From Methanococcoides sp052057775 (GTDB taxonomy: Archaea > Halobacteriota > Methanosarcinia > Methanosarcinales > Methanosarcinaceae), in assembly GCF_052057775.1 (NCBI RefSeq), contig NZ_CP195121.1:2407234-2471233 (forward strand): 64,000 bases of DNA. Reading direction: 5' to 3'. Made by a program: the position numbers and the translations under genes. Under the pieces are notes generated by a model. It made no database searches. It saw only the letters and a list, made by a program, of their open reading frames with translations, and was not told the origin of the DNA. Below are positions 1 through 7,442 of this stretch, one piece after another; the stretch's first letter is position 1; each line of letters starts with the position of its first letter.

Positions 1-1
1 C

Positions 2-937
2 GGAGAAACAGTGGATACACTGACCATCATCTTCAAGACATCAGGATGCTGGTGGGGTAAAGCAGGCGGCTGCACCATGTGCGGTTTTGTCTATGACAGC
101 GCAAAGATCCCCCCACAGCCTGAAGAGCTGGAAAAGCAGCTAGGGAATGCCATGCAAAAGGGTGAAAGGCTTGAGCGCTTCATGGTCAAGATATTCACAT
201 CAGGCAGTTTCCTGGATGAGAAAGAGATACCGATTGAAACAAGAAGAAGCATCCTTGGAAAACTGGCAGCTGATGAGCGCGTGTTCAAGGTAATCGTGGA
301 AAGCCGCCCGGAGTTCGTTACAGAGGAGATACTGAAGTCCTGTGTCGATGCACTGGGAGATACCTCATTTGAGGTTGCTATCGGTCTTGAGACAAGTTCC
401 GACAATATCCGCAAGAACTCCATAAACAAGGGATTCACTTTCGCTGATTTTATCCGGGCAGCTGAAGTAGCGAAGAACAACGGAGTTGCTATGAAAGCAT
501 ACCTGTTGTTAAAGCCGCTCTTCCTCTCCGAAAAAGAAGCTCTCGAAGACATTGTGAAGACCATAGACGATGTTGCAGGACATGCACAGACCATTTCCAT
601 CAACCTGTGCAATGTGCAGAACGGCACCTATGTTGAACACATGTGGCAGCGAGGCCAGTACAGGCCACCCTGGCTCTGGAGCATTGTGGAGATACTCCAG
701 CGAACAAAACAGAAGCATCCGGAACTTGTGATTACTTCCGACCCTGTTGGTGCAGGCTCAAAACGTGGCCCACATAACTGCAAGAAATGCAGCAGGGACG
801 TGTCGGATGCAGTACACCTTTTCTCAAGGACACAGGATCTGAGCGTACTTGACGGGCTCGACTGTGAATGCAAAGAGTTGTGGAAAAAGGTCCTTGAACT
901 GGACGGGCTTACATATGGAAGTCCGATACAGGACTGA
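2..937 (+). CDS. raSEA: Archaeosine biosynthesis radical SAM protein RaSEA (5' end cut by window)
   Basis: RaSEA works with ArcS to convert the lysine adduct of preQ0 at tRNA position 15 into archaeosine. The visible N-terminal part has the family's cysteine cluster C-x7-C-x2-C in the stretch SGCWWGKAGGCTMCGF. The C-terminus has paired cysteines (CKKC and CEC) that may bind zinc. The frame is open at the window edge. The first in-frame GTG (11) falls only a few residues before the cysteine motif, whereas family members have several tens of residues there, so the true start is upstream of base 1. It is convergent with argB. Assignment rests on family resemblance recognised by eye. Confidence 0.85.
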   Translation, partial: GETVDTLTIIFKTSGCWWGKAGGCTMCGFVYDSAKIPPQPEELEKQLGNAMQKGERLERFMVKIFTSGSFLDEKEIPIETRRSILGKLAADERVFKVIVESRPEFVTEEILKSCVDALGDTSFEVAIGLETSSDNIRKNSINKGFTFADFIRAAEVAKNNGVAMKAYLLLKPLFLSEKEALEDIVKTIDDVAGHAQTISINLCNVQNGTYVEHMWQRGQYRPPWLWSIVEILQRTKQKHPELVITSDPVGAGSKRGPHNCKKCSRDVSDAVHLFSRTQDLSVLDGLDCECKELWKKVLELDGLTYGSPIQD

Positions 938-951
938 TCATCAACATATTA

Positions 952-998
952 AAACAAAACAAAAAAGAAAGGTCATAGGACACGGTTATTCCGTGTCC
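952..998 (-). terminator. Intrinsic terminator overlapping the argB stop codon
   Basis: A perfect 8-bp stem (GGACACGG 978-985, CCGTGTCC 991-998) encloses a 5-nt loop. On the minus strand it is followed by a T-rich tract (TTTCTTTTTTGTTTTGTTTT). The argB stop codon TAA lies in the loop, so the last sense codons form the stem. The same placement recurs at 30046-30071 and 60532-60550. Confidence 0.8.
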
Positions 999-1876
999 TG
1001 ATACACCATTGTACCAATGCCCTGATCGGTGAAAAGCTCAAGCAGAACCGAATGTGATATACTTCCATCTATTATGTGCACGCGCTCCACACCACCAAGT
1101 ACGCTTGCTTTGGCGCTCCTCATCTTAGGGATCATTCCGCCACTGATAATACCTTCTTCTATCAAAGGTTCAACATCATCCACACTGATACGGGAAATGC
1201 GGCTGGACCTGTCAGACTGGTCCCTGAGAACACCAGGCACATCCGTCATCAATATGAGTTTCTTTGCATGCAGGGCATCTGCAAGATCACCTGCAACCGT
1301 ATCAGCATTGATGTTCAATGCATTGCCTTCAGCATCCATTGCGATCGGGGAGATCACCGGAATATAATCGTTAGCTGTAACAATATTGATAAGTTCAGGA
1401 TTGATGATCTCGGTCTCCCCTACCCAGCCAAGGTCCACGTCGTGTTCGACGTCCTCTATCATGATCTTCTGAGCGGCCTTTTTCTTAGCTATGATCATCT
1501 TTCCGTCCTTTCCGGAAAGACCCACACCTTTCCCACCATGTTTCCCTATGAGAGACACTATCTTTGTATTGATATTACCCACAAGTACCATGCGTGCGAT
1601 CTCCATGGTCTCATCGTCAGTTATCCTTAATCCGCCTACGAACTCAGGTTTCTTTCCCATACGTTCCATCTTCTCAGTGATCTCCGGACCGCCACCATGG
1701 ACGATAACCGGATGGATACCAACAAAACGCAAAAGTACAACGTCCTGAATGATGTCGCTCATAACAGAAGGATTGACCATAGCATGACCACCTACCTTGA
1801 TCACCATTACGGAACCGTAAAAGTCCCGGATATACGGAAGTGCTTCGATCAGAACATTCTCTCTTTTTCCTGTCAT
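986..1876 (-). CDS. argB: Acetylglutamate kinase
   Basis: ArgB phosphorylates N-acetylglutamate in the second step of arginine synthesis (cytoplasmic). The 296-residue product shows the amino-acid kinase fold: MVIKVGGHAM near the N-terminus (phosphate loop lysine), VIVHGGGPEI (substrate binding), GLSGKDG, and the C-terminal SGGMIPKM segment. Length fits the family. It starts at ATG 1876 and ends inside a terminator hairpin, so it is probably monocistronic or the last gene of its transcript. It faces RaSEA convergently. A GNAT protein resembling short ArgA-type acetyltransferases lies at 5118-5570, which may supply its substrate, but the two are not in one operon. Confidence 0.95.
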   Translation of the reverse strand: MTGKRENVLIEALPYIRDFYGSVMVIKVGGHAMVNPSVMSDIIQDVVLLRFVGIHPVIVHGGGPEITEKMERMGKKPEFVGGLRITDDETMEIARMVLVGNINTKIVSLIGKHGGKGVGLSGKDGKMIIAKKKAAQKIMIEDVEHDVDLGWVGETEIINPELINIVTANDYIPVISPIAMDAEGNALNINADTVAGDLADALHAKKLILMTDVPGVLRDQSDRSSRISRISVDDVEPLIEEGIISGGMIPKMRSAKASVLGGVERVHIIDGSISHSVLLELFTDQGIGTMVYQDTE

Positions 1877-2066
1877 AAGGGTACAATACGAAGCTCATTT
1901 AATAAAGCTTTTTGATATAAACTTGAACGCAATCCCGGATGCAAGTACGATCTATCAAGAGCAAAGGTGTAAAGGAACGGATTGATCAGATGACAAAGGC
2001 ATTGATCATGTTCAAAGTAAGAATCGACAACAAAAAACGGACCAATGTTCAAAAAGTAGAATTGAA

Positions 2067-2095
2067 GAGTCCGTGAAAGGACTCAAAAAAATAAA
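2067..2095 (-). terminator. Probable terminator of mc1
   Basis: Perfect 6-bp hairpin GAGTCC (2067-2072) / GGACTC (2079-2084) with a 6-nt loop. On the minus strand an oligo-T run precedes the stem (2085-2092) and more T-rich sequence follows it. It lies 20-40 nt past the mc1 stop codon. Confidence 0.65.
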
Positions 2096-2105
2096 TATAA
2101 AGATA

Positions 2106-2402
2106 TCAGACCTTGTCCAGTTTGATGATACCTGGCTTCTGTTTCTTTACGAATGGCTTGTTGATCTTGTCAGGCATCCAGTCAGGCTTGTTCTTTGGTG
2201 CAGCGACCATTTCCTTCCATCCAAGGAAGACATGGACCTTCTTGGTGCCACGCTCACGAAGCATGATCTTCTCAGGTTTGGACTTGGTTCCCTTGCCCCT
2301 GTTAGCGACCTTAAGAGCTGCCTGTCGTGGCTGTTTTCCAGTGAATACACCATGCTCGTTACCCTTACTGTCTCTTAACACAAAATTTCTTGTTTCAGAC
2401 AT
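2106..2402 (-). CDS. Chromosomal protein MC1
   Basis: MC1 is the small abundant DNA-bending protein that compacts DNA in Methanosarcinales and haloarchaea. The 98-residue product matches the family in length, in its high lysine/arginine content, and in recognisable segments such as RNFVLRDSKGNEHGVF near the N-terminus and LRERGTKKVHVF in the middle. It acts as a monomer with no enzymatic role. It starts at ATG 2402, stands alone between argB and the divergent mptA, and has its own terminator, as expected for a highly expressed architectural protein. Confidence 0.95.
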   Translation of the reverse strand: MSETRNFVLRDSKGNEHGVFTGKQPRQAALKVANRGKGTKSKPEKIMLRERGTKKVHVFLGWKEMVAAPKNKPDWMPDKINKPFVKKQKPGIIKLDKV

Positions 2403-2723
2403 ATTATCACCTTACGTACCCGTTATTGGTTATATGTAGTTGTACTTATTAAATATAAATAGTTTTCTTCTAATGTCGCCTTTTGCTCATGGTTCTGCAA
2501 ATCAAATTAATTTGATATATTTGCTGCATCTGGAAAGAACTGGAAAATAACCTTTATATCAACCTTATAAGACGATCATGACCCGCAAGACCAACGTGCC
2601 TTATATTAAAATGTTTCCGTATAACAAAACATTTACATGTAATGAATATGTTTGTGTTTGATATCAACCTAAAAACATAACTTAAACATAATTTATTTTA
2701 ATTCTTTACTAGAGGTCATAAAA
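2403..2723. other. Gene-free divergent promoter region (mc1 / mptA)
   Basis: This 321-nt AT-rich spacer separates the divergent mc1 and mptA genes and should hold both promoters. TATA-like stretches occur at about 2553-2560 (TTTATATC) and 2609-2618. A 10-nt palindrome TTACATGTAA sits at 2633-2642. I cannot assign any of these to a gene. A ribosome binding site GAGG lies 7 nt before the mptA ATG. I see no convincing small gene. Confidence 0.5.
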
Positions 2724-3677
2724 ATGGAGCTTCCAGTTGCGCAATTTCCTGACGTACAAGCAAATAAACCAAATATACCCGTAAACCTCACACGCGTAGG
2801 TGTGACCGGAGTAAAAAAACTAGTTGAGATCAAACGTAAAGATAAGCGCCCTATAGTGCTTATTTCAACTTTTGACATCTTCGTGGACTTGCCTTCAGAC
2901 CGTAAAGGTGCAAACCTTTCACGTAATTTCGAAGCTATCGACGAGGTTCTTGAAAAAGCGATAAACATGCCGGTTTATGAAATAGAGGAACTATGCAGCG
3001 ATGTTGCCAAGAACCTTCTGGGAAGGCATGAGTATGCCACCAGATCCGAAGTACGCATGAAAAGCGAATATGTGGTAAGAAGAGAATCACCATCCACTAA
3101 AATGCAGTGCCAGGAAGTAGTAGACATATTTGCAGAGGCTATTGCAACAAGACCTGAACACGAAGAGATAGACGTCAAGAAGCTCATTGGTGCAGAAGTT
3201 GTCGGCATGACCGCCTGCCCATGCGCTCAGGAGATCATGAGAGACAATGCAAAAGCAGCACTTCGTGACCTTGGTGTTGACCTGGAAACCATTGTGAATT
3301 TCCTCAACAGAGTACCAATGGCAACCCACAACCAGAGAGGACGTGGAATAATCTCACTTGAGGTCAGCGGTGATGTTGATGTCTCAATTGATACAATTAT
3401 CGAGATCATTGAAAACTCAATGAGCTCCAGTATTGTCGAGCTTCTTAAGCGTGCAGATGAAGCAATGGTCGTGGAAAGAGCTCACAAGAACCCTAAGTTC
3501 GTTGAAGATTGTGTCAGGACAATGGCAAAGAAGATCGTCAGCGAATTCAAACATGTACCTGATGATGCTATTGTAACTATCAAGCAGATCAACGAAGAGA
3601 GCATTCACAGGCACAATGCATTTGCCGAAAGGGTTGCACTCCTCGGAGAGCTAAGGGAAGAGATAGAGAATAACTAA
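2724..3677 (+). CDS. mptA: GTP cyclohydrolase MptA (type IV, FolE2 family)
   Basis: MptA converts GTP to 7,8-dihydroneopterin 2',3'-cyclic phosphate, the first step of tetrahydrosarcinapterin/methanopterin synthesis, and also feeds preQ0/archaeosine synthesis. The 317-residue product carries family features: the N-terminal segment NLTRVGVTGVKKLVEI, the metal-site cysteine in GMTACPCAQE (about residue 160), and THNQRGRG. Length fits the FolE2/MptA family. It starts at ATG 2724 with GAGG seven bases upstream. The DUF2098 gene follows 14 bp later and probably shares the transcript. This enzyme provides the C1 carrier on which methylotrophic methanogenesis depends. Confidence 0.93.
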   Translation: MELPVAQFPDVQANKPNIPVNLTRVGVTGVKKLVEIKRKDKRPIVLISTFDIFVDLPSDRKGANLSRNFEAIDEVLEKAINMPVYEIEELCSDVAKNLLGRHEYATRSEVRMKSEYVVRRESPSTKMQCQEVVDIFAEAIATRPEHEEIDVKKLIGAEVVGMTACPCAQEIMRDNAKAALRDLGVDLETIVNFLNRVPMATHNQRGRGIISLEVSGDVDVSIDTIIEIIENSMSSSIVELLKRADEAMVVERAHKNPKFVEDCVRTMAKKIVSEFKHVPDDAIVTIKQINEESIHRHNAFAERVALLGELREEIENN

Positions 3678-3691
3678 GGAGAGATCTCAAA

Positions 3692-4006
3692 GTGGCAGAA
3701 GAGCCTTCAGCAGTCGATGTAGATGGTGCTCCGATAGCTATAGGGAGCAATGTAAGATATATCAAAACAGATACAATTGGTGAAATAACCGATATCAAAA
3801 CTGATGATGAAGGCACCTGGGCACTTCTTGATACTACCCAACTTTATTACAGGGTAGACACCCTGCAGATCACAGAAAAGAAGGCAAATGCAGGAAAGGA
3901 ATACACAATTTCCGAAGAAGATATAAAAGAGCGTATCAAAAAGCAGGCAGAACTTGCACAGACCGGTACACTGGAAGAAGTCTTCCAGGCAACAGGAGGA
4001 GGCTGA
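3692..4006 (+). CDS. DUF2098 family protein
   Basis: A 104-residue conserved archaeal protein of unknown function. It begins with GTG at 3692, preceded by GGAGAG at 3678-3683, 14 bp after the mptA stop. The sequence has a compact beta-rich central part (IGSNVRYIKTDTIGEI, then LLDTTQLYYRV), which looks like a small barrel, and a charged helical C-terminus. There are no membrane segments or catalytic motifs. The link with mptA suggests co-expression but does not show a role in pterin synthesis. Confidence 0.75.
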   Translation: MAEEPSAVDVDGAPIAIGSNVRYIKTDTIGEITDIKTDDEGTWALLDTTQLYYRVDTLQITEKKANAGKEYTISEEDIKERIKKQAELAQTGTLEEVFQATGGG

Positions 4007-4100
4007 TATTCACCGCCAATTCCTGTTTCTTTTTTATTAAAGATCCAATGTTGGTCCCATTCCACATATCCTTTAAGACTTCTTTTTCTTCTTCGTCGTA

Positions 4101-5036
4101 TTAATTGCCTTTCTCAAGCAATGTAAGTGACCTTATCCACTCACCCTTTGGCTCTCTGGAAGTCCCGACCACAAGTCTCTTGATGTCACCGACCTGCTCA
4201 ACGACACCCTGCGCCTCAATAATCTCTCCCTCCAGCGCCTGGCCTGCATAGGTATGAGTGTATGAGAGCACATGGTCTATCTCATCATGGTCGATCCTGT
4301 AAACAGAAGGATTGTCGAAAGCGAGTTTTGCATCAGTGACCGTTGCTTCGATCTTCATCGTCCCAACATCAACCCCTCGTGGAAGCGGCTCACCTATCTG
4401 GTCCCAGTCCCTCACGAACAGAAGGTCAAAATATGTCCCGCCGACCATTCCCCTGTTACCTTTACGTTTCTCGTGAAGGATGAACTCCTCATAGGAGATC
4501 TCAGGAATGCGCTTGTTGTAGATCCTATGCCACATCTGCTCATCAATATCCTCAATAAAGCCGCCTTCCTTCTTTGCAGCTGTAATTGCATCCCTTGCCT
4601 TGAACCATTCATTGCCATATACAACAAAATCAACATCCGAGTGCTCATTTTGTAGCCCCGGCAAAAACGAACCTGTAACACCCATCTTTTCAATGGGAAT
4701 GCCGGCATTTAGAAGTACATCTGCAACAGCTTTCACCCTCCCATCCCTCTTAATAAGCTCAGGGACCGGGTCAGGAGGATGCAGGACCATTTTTACCTGA
4801 TCTTCGGGAACTATATGCACATCCTGTACCCACTCAGGCCTGTTATCCCGCATAAAATCGAAAGCGACATCAAAATCATATTTTCTGTATCTAATACCGT
4901 TGAGCTGACGGTCACCGGATTCATCCGGAACATACCTGAGCACACACCTCACGCCTTCAGGATGAAAATAATCAGCTACCGCAAATATCCAGTCATCTTT
5001 TGTAATAATGAAATCTCTGATACGCGCTTTTATCAT
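4101..5036 (-). CDS. Predicted nucleotidyltransferase (COG1665-type)
   Basis: A 311-residue protein with a DNA polymerase beta-like nucleotidyltransferase centre. It has the G-S segment (GVTGSFLPGLQNEHSDVDF), where the paired aspartates of SDVDF would bind metal. The N-terminal 90 residues form a separate domain (IITKDDWIFAVADYFHPEG). The C-terminal 80 residues look like a small beta domain (HTYAGQALEGEIIEAQG). It resembles an archaeal family annotated only as a predicted nucleotidyltransferase, whose substrate is unknown. It starts at ATG 5036 and stands alone between the mptA pair (convergent) and the acetyltransferase gene. Confidence 0.75.
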   Translation of the reverse strand: MIKARIRDFIITKDDWIFAVADYFHPEGVRCVLRYVPDESGDRQLNGIRYRKYDFDVAFDFMRDNRPEWVQDVHIVPEDQVKMVLHPPDPVPELIKRDGRVKAVADVLLNAGIPIEKMGVTGSFLPGLQNEHSDVDFVVYGNEWFKARDAITAAKKEGGFIEDIDEQMWHRIYNKRIPEISYEEFILHEKRKGNRGMVGGTYFDLLFVRDWDQIGEPLPRGVDVGTMKIEATVTDAKLAFDNPSVYRIDHDEIDHVLSYTHTYAGQALEGEIIEAQGVVEQVGDIKRLVVGTSREPKGEWIRSLTLLEKGN

Positions 5037-5117
5037 TGTGATCTACCCGTGATTATTGAAACGATGTCAACAGATGTATCTCAGGACTTATAAATGCCAC
5101 TCATCGGTCAACAAATA

Positions 5118-5570
5118 TCAGACCAGTTCCATGGAAAGAGCGATCTCATCACAATCGGGGAACTTATGACATTTGAGACATCCACTCCATATCTTATGTG
5201 GAAGTGAAGATTTGTCAACACGCCTGAAACCGTTCTTTTCAAAAAATACCGGAGCGTAGGTCAATGTGAACACAGTGGTCACTCCAAGCTCGCGGGCATC
5301 ACCAAGACAGGCATTCAATAATCTGGTACCTACCCCTTTACCCCTGTATTCCGGAAGTATAGCAAAGGAGAGAACCTCAGCAAGATCCACCCACAGAACC
5401 TGAAGTCCGCAGCAACCAACGACCTCGCCATCAACTTCGTAAACATAGAAGTTACGCACGGATTCATAGAGTTCACTTACAGACCGGGGAAGCATCAGAT
5501 CCTGATCCGCATAAAATTTGATAATATGCCTGATACTATCAATGTCTTTTAGAGTAGCTTTCCTGATCAA
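5118..5570 (-). CDS. GNAT acetyltransferase of the short ArgA type
   Basis: A 150-residue GNAT-fold enzyme with the acetyl-CoA loop LPEYRGKGVGTRLL (about residues 76-89). The C-terminus carries CLKCHKFPDCDEIA, a cysteine signature seen in stand-alone N-acetylglutamate synthase-like proteins (COG1246). On that basis it may acetylate glutamate at the head of arginine synthesis. The substrate is inferred from family resemblance only, and other N-acetyltransferase roles remain possible. It starts at ATG 5570 and lies just upstream of tRNA-Arg on the same strand. Confidence 0.75.
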   Translation of the reverse strand: MIRKATLKDIDSIRHIIKFYADQDLMLPRSVSELYESVRNFYVYEVDGEVVGCCGLQVLWVDLAEVLSFAILPEYRGKGVGTRLLNACLGDARELGVTTVFTLTYAPVFFEKNGFRRVDKSSLPHKIWSGCLKCHKFPDCDEIALSMELV

Positions 5571-5611
5571 ACTGCAGGCTCCTTCGTTCGTAAAAATAAT
5601 GAAAGAATAAT

Positions 5612-5689
5612 TGGCGGGCGTGAAGGGATTTGAACCCCTGATTTACAGCTTAGGAGGCTGCCGCCATATCCTGGCTAGGCCACACGCCC
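5612..5689 (-). tRNA. tRNA-Arg (anticodon CCT)
   Basis: A complete cloverleaf reads on the minus strand. The acceptor stem is GGGCGTG/CACGCCC, the D arm closes with GCC/GGC, the anticodon stem GCAGC/GCTGT has loop CTCCTAA giving anticodon CCT, and the T arm is AGGGG-TTCAAAT-CCCTT. The discriminator is G, and CCA is encoded (5612-5614). It reads AGG codons. Confidence 0.95.
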
Positions 5690-5920
5690 ACGCGATACTC
5701 CTGTAATGTCAATCATTCTTTTAAACTTATTGGTTGGAATACGGAAGGATAAATTTCCTAAATATAAAGAGAGCTCACATCCATCAGATGCGCATACTCA
5801 AAAGGAGATAGAAAATGATCAAATAATGGTAATAGCAAAGTGGGGAAAATTCGACAACATTATATATCATTATTATTATGGGGAGGGCGGAGAGAGCCAA
5901 CTAAAAATGGAGAAAAACAT

Positions 5921-6124
5921 ATGAAGATAGTACATGCACAAACAGTCCTTGCAGAAGAGCAGCTTATAGAACTCAAAAAAAAATCAGGTGAATCCTCCAC
6001 AAAAGATGCCCTAAGCACCGCAGTTAAGCACTATCTTGAATGTGAGTATACGGATATGGGCGAAGATATGTGGGTTAAAAAGATGGAAAAGATCGTTCAG
6101 AAAAAGAAAGAACAACAAAAATGA
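5921..6124 (+). CDS. Small conserved archaeal protein (DUF5371-like)
   Basis: A 67-residue protein starting at ATG 5921 with GGAG at 5909-5912. An in-frame ATG at 5840 would add 27 residues but lacks a ribosome binding site and the added stretch is unlike a protein N-terminus. The product is helical and charged, with VLAEEQLIELKKKSGE near the start and a lysine-rich end. It recalls small methanogen proteins of the DUF5371 type with a ribbon-helix-helix-like opening (TKDALSTAVKHYLE), which would suggest DNA binding, but I cannot confirm that. TATA-like sequence (TTATATAT) lies near 5860. Confidence 0.65.
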   Translation: MKIVHAQTVLAEEQLIELKKKSGESSTKDALSTAVKHYLECEYTDMGEDMWVKKMEKIVQKKKEQQK

Positions 6125-6458
6125 TCATACAACTAAAGATCAGCTTCAACCACATATTTTCAATTGTTGCATGAACATACTTTTTTCAGATGGTCATTTA
6201 ACATGACCTTGAATGCATCAGGAAACCAAAATTTCCGGATGCATTCAAATACATCAGATCGTCTAATGTGATCGACCCGTGAACTATGCACATTATTAGA
6301 AAGTGCTTATTATGCAGGGATTTCTTAAAAGTGATGATTTAACAAGTAATAAGTTTAGTATTTTGCTAAATTTTGATAGTATGTGCACAAAGCATTTATA
6401 GACGAAGCATGCTTAATTAGAGCCTGTCTGACGATATAGCGAAATGGACTGATAGGTT
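6125..6458. other. Gene-free stretch with two abutting hairpins
   Basis: This 334-nt AT-rich spacer between the small protein gene and the PAP2 gene has no convincing reading frame. Its main content is the pair of hairpins at 6192-6248, described separately. The PAP2 promoter should lie in its last 100 nt; a TTTATAGA motif at about 6397-6404 is a possible TATA box. Confidence 0.5.
6192..6248. repeat. Two abutting inverted repeats (6 bp and 11+5 bp stems)
   Basis: The first hairpin is GGTCAT (6192-6197) / ATGACC (6203-6208). The second starts at the next base: TTGAATGCATC (6209-6219) pairs perfectly with 6238-6248, and after one mismatch GGAAA (6221-6225) pairs with TTTCC (6232-6236) around a 6-nt loop. 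No long T-run follows on either strand, so a simple terminator is not obvious. Confidence 0.7.
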
Positions 6459-7346
6459 ATGACATCTTCATATCTAATGATCCTTATAATGGCACCAATA
6501 CTGATATGCCTGCTAACAGCAGCATATTATGTGTTTGTCCCGGAAGATTTCAAAAGAGACCACAAAACGACCTGGAGAGGTATGTTCACATTGAGGACAC
6601 TACCATACCTCATATCAGCTTGTTTTGTTTACCTGCTTGTCAAATCTCAGCTGGCGATCGTTAATTTCATTGGGAAGGTCCCGGATACAAGCTATGCCAG
6701 CTACATGATACAGATCGAAGGAGATGCTGTTGCTTACTTCCAGAATTTTGCAAGCCCATTGCTAACATATAGCAGTGCTTTCGTTTACCTGATAGGATTT
6801 TCATTCCTGTTGATATTTACATTCCTCTTGCTAATGTATACACAGCAGCATGAGTTCCTTCAGGAATATACGATCGCTTTTGTTTCCATATACCTTATAG
6901 CACTTCCGTTCTACATCTACCTACCCGTACCTGTAACAGGTTTCACATTGCCAAATGTCGTACCGCTGTTGTACAACATGAGCCCCATAATACTACAGGG
7001 CGTAAAGGTCGTAGATCCGTTTCTCGATAATTGTTTCCCCAGCCTCCACGCAGCATTATCCGTAATGGCCATGCTGATGGCACTAAGAACTGATTTTAAG
7101 AGATTCAAAATATTTGCAGTGGCACTCACAGCAGCAATCCAGTTTACTATCCTCTACCTGGGAATACACTGGATCACTGACATGATAGGCGGCATCATGC
7201 TTGCCCTGATAACTTATTTCATTGCAACCAGGTACAGGAAGAACATACTGAAAATACCGGAACGCATCTATACATCATTTGAGAAGAGAACTGAGCTTGT
7301 AGAGGCTGTAAATTCAGTCCTGTTGTCAAAAGGGCTCATCAAATGA
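6459..7346 (+). CDS. PAP2-family membrane phosphatase
   Basis: A 295-residue integral membrane protein with about six hydrophobic segments and the type 2 phosphatidic acid phosphatase signatures: PSLHA (motif 2, about residue 192) and GIHWITDMIGG (motif 3, about residue 231), with the two histidines and the aspartate expected for catalysis. The first motif is not obvious, as in the inositol phosphorylceramide synthase-like branch. It probably dephosphorylates a lipid phosphate, such as a polyprenyl or archaeal lipid phosphate, at the membrane. It starts at ATG 6459. The sugar-nucleotide dehydrogenase gene follows 96 bp downstream, so a shared role in surface glycan or lipid synthesis is possible. 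Confidence 0.85.
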   Translation: MTSSYLMILIMAPILICLLTAAYYVFVPEDFKRDHKTTWRGMFTLRTLPYLISACFVYLLVKSQLAIVNFIGKVPDTSYASYMIQIEGDAVAYFQNFASPLLTYSSAFVYLIGFSFLLIFTFLLLMYTQQHEFLQEYTIAFVSIYLIALPFYIYLPVPVTGFTLPNVVPLLYNMSPIILQGVKVVDPFLDNCFPSLHAALSVMAMLMALRTDFKRFKIFAVALTAAIQFTILYLGIHWITDMIGGIMLALITYFIATRYRKNILKIPERIYTSFEKRTELVEAVNSVLLSKGLIK

Positions 7347-7442
7347 AGAATATTTTTGCTTGAAAAAGTTAAATACTATTTTAAAGAATATATGTTATGG
7401 TACTTGAATAAACATTCCAATTAAATTGAGATAGTGGTGACC

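Noticed and set aside
1998..2076. Short plus-strand frame (about 28 codons) between argB and mc1
   Set aside because: No ribosome binding site at proper distance, and its end runs into the mc1 terminator.
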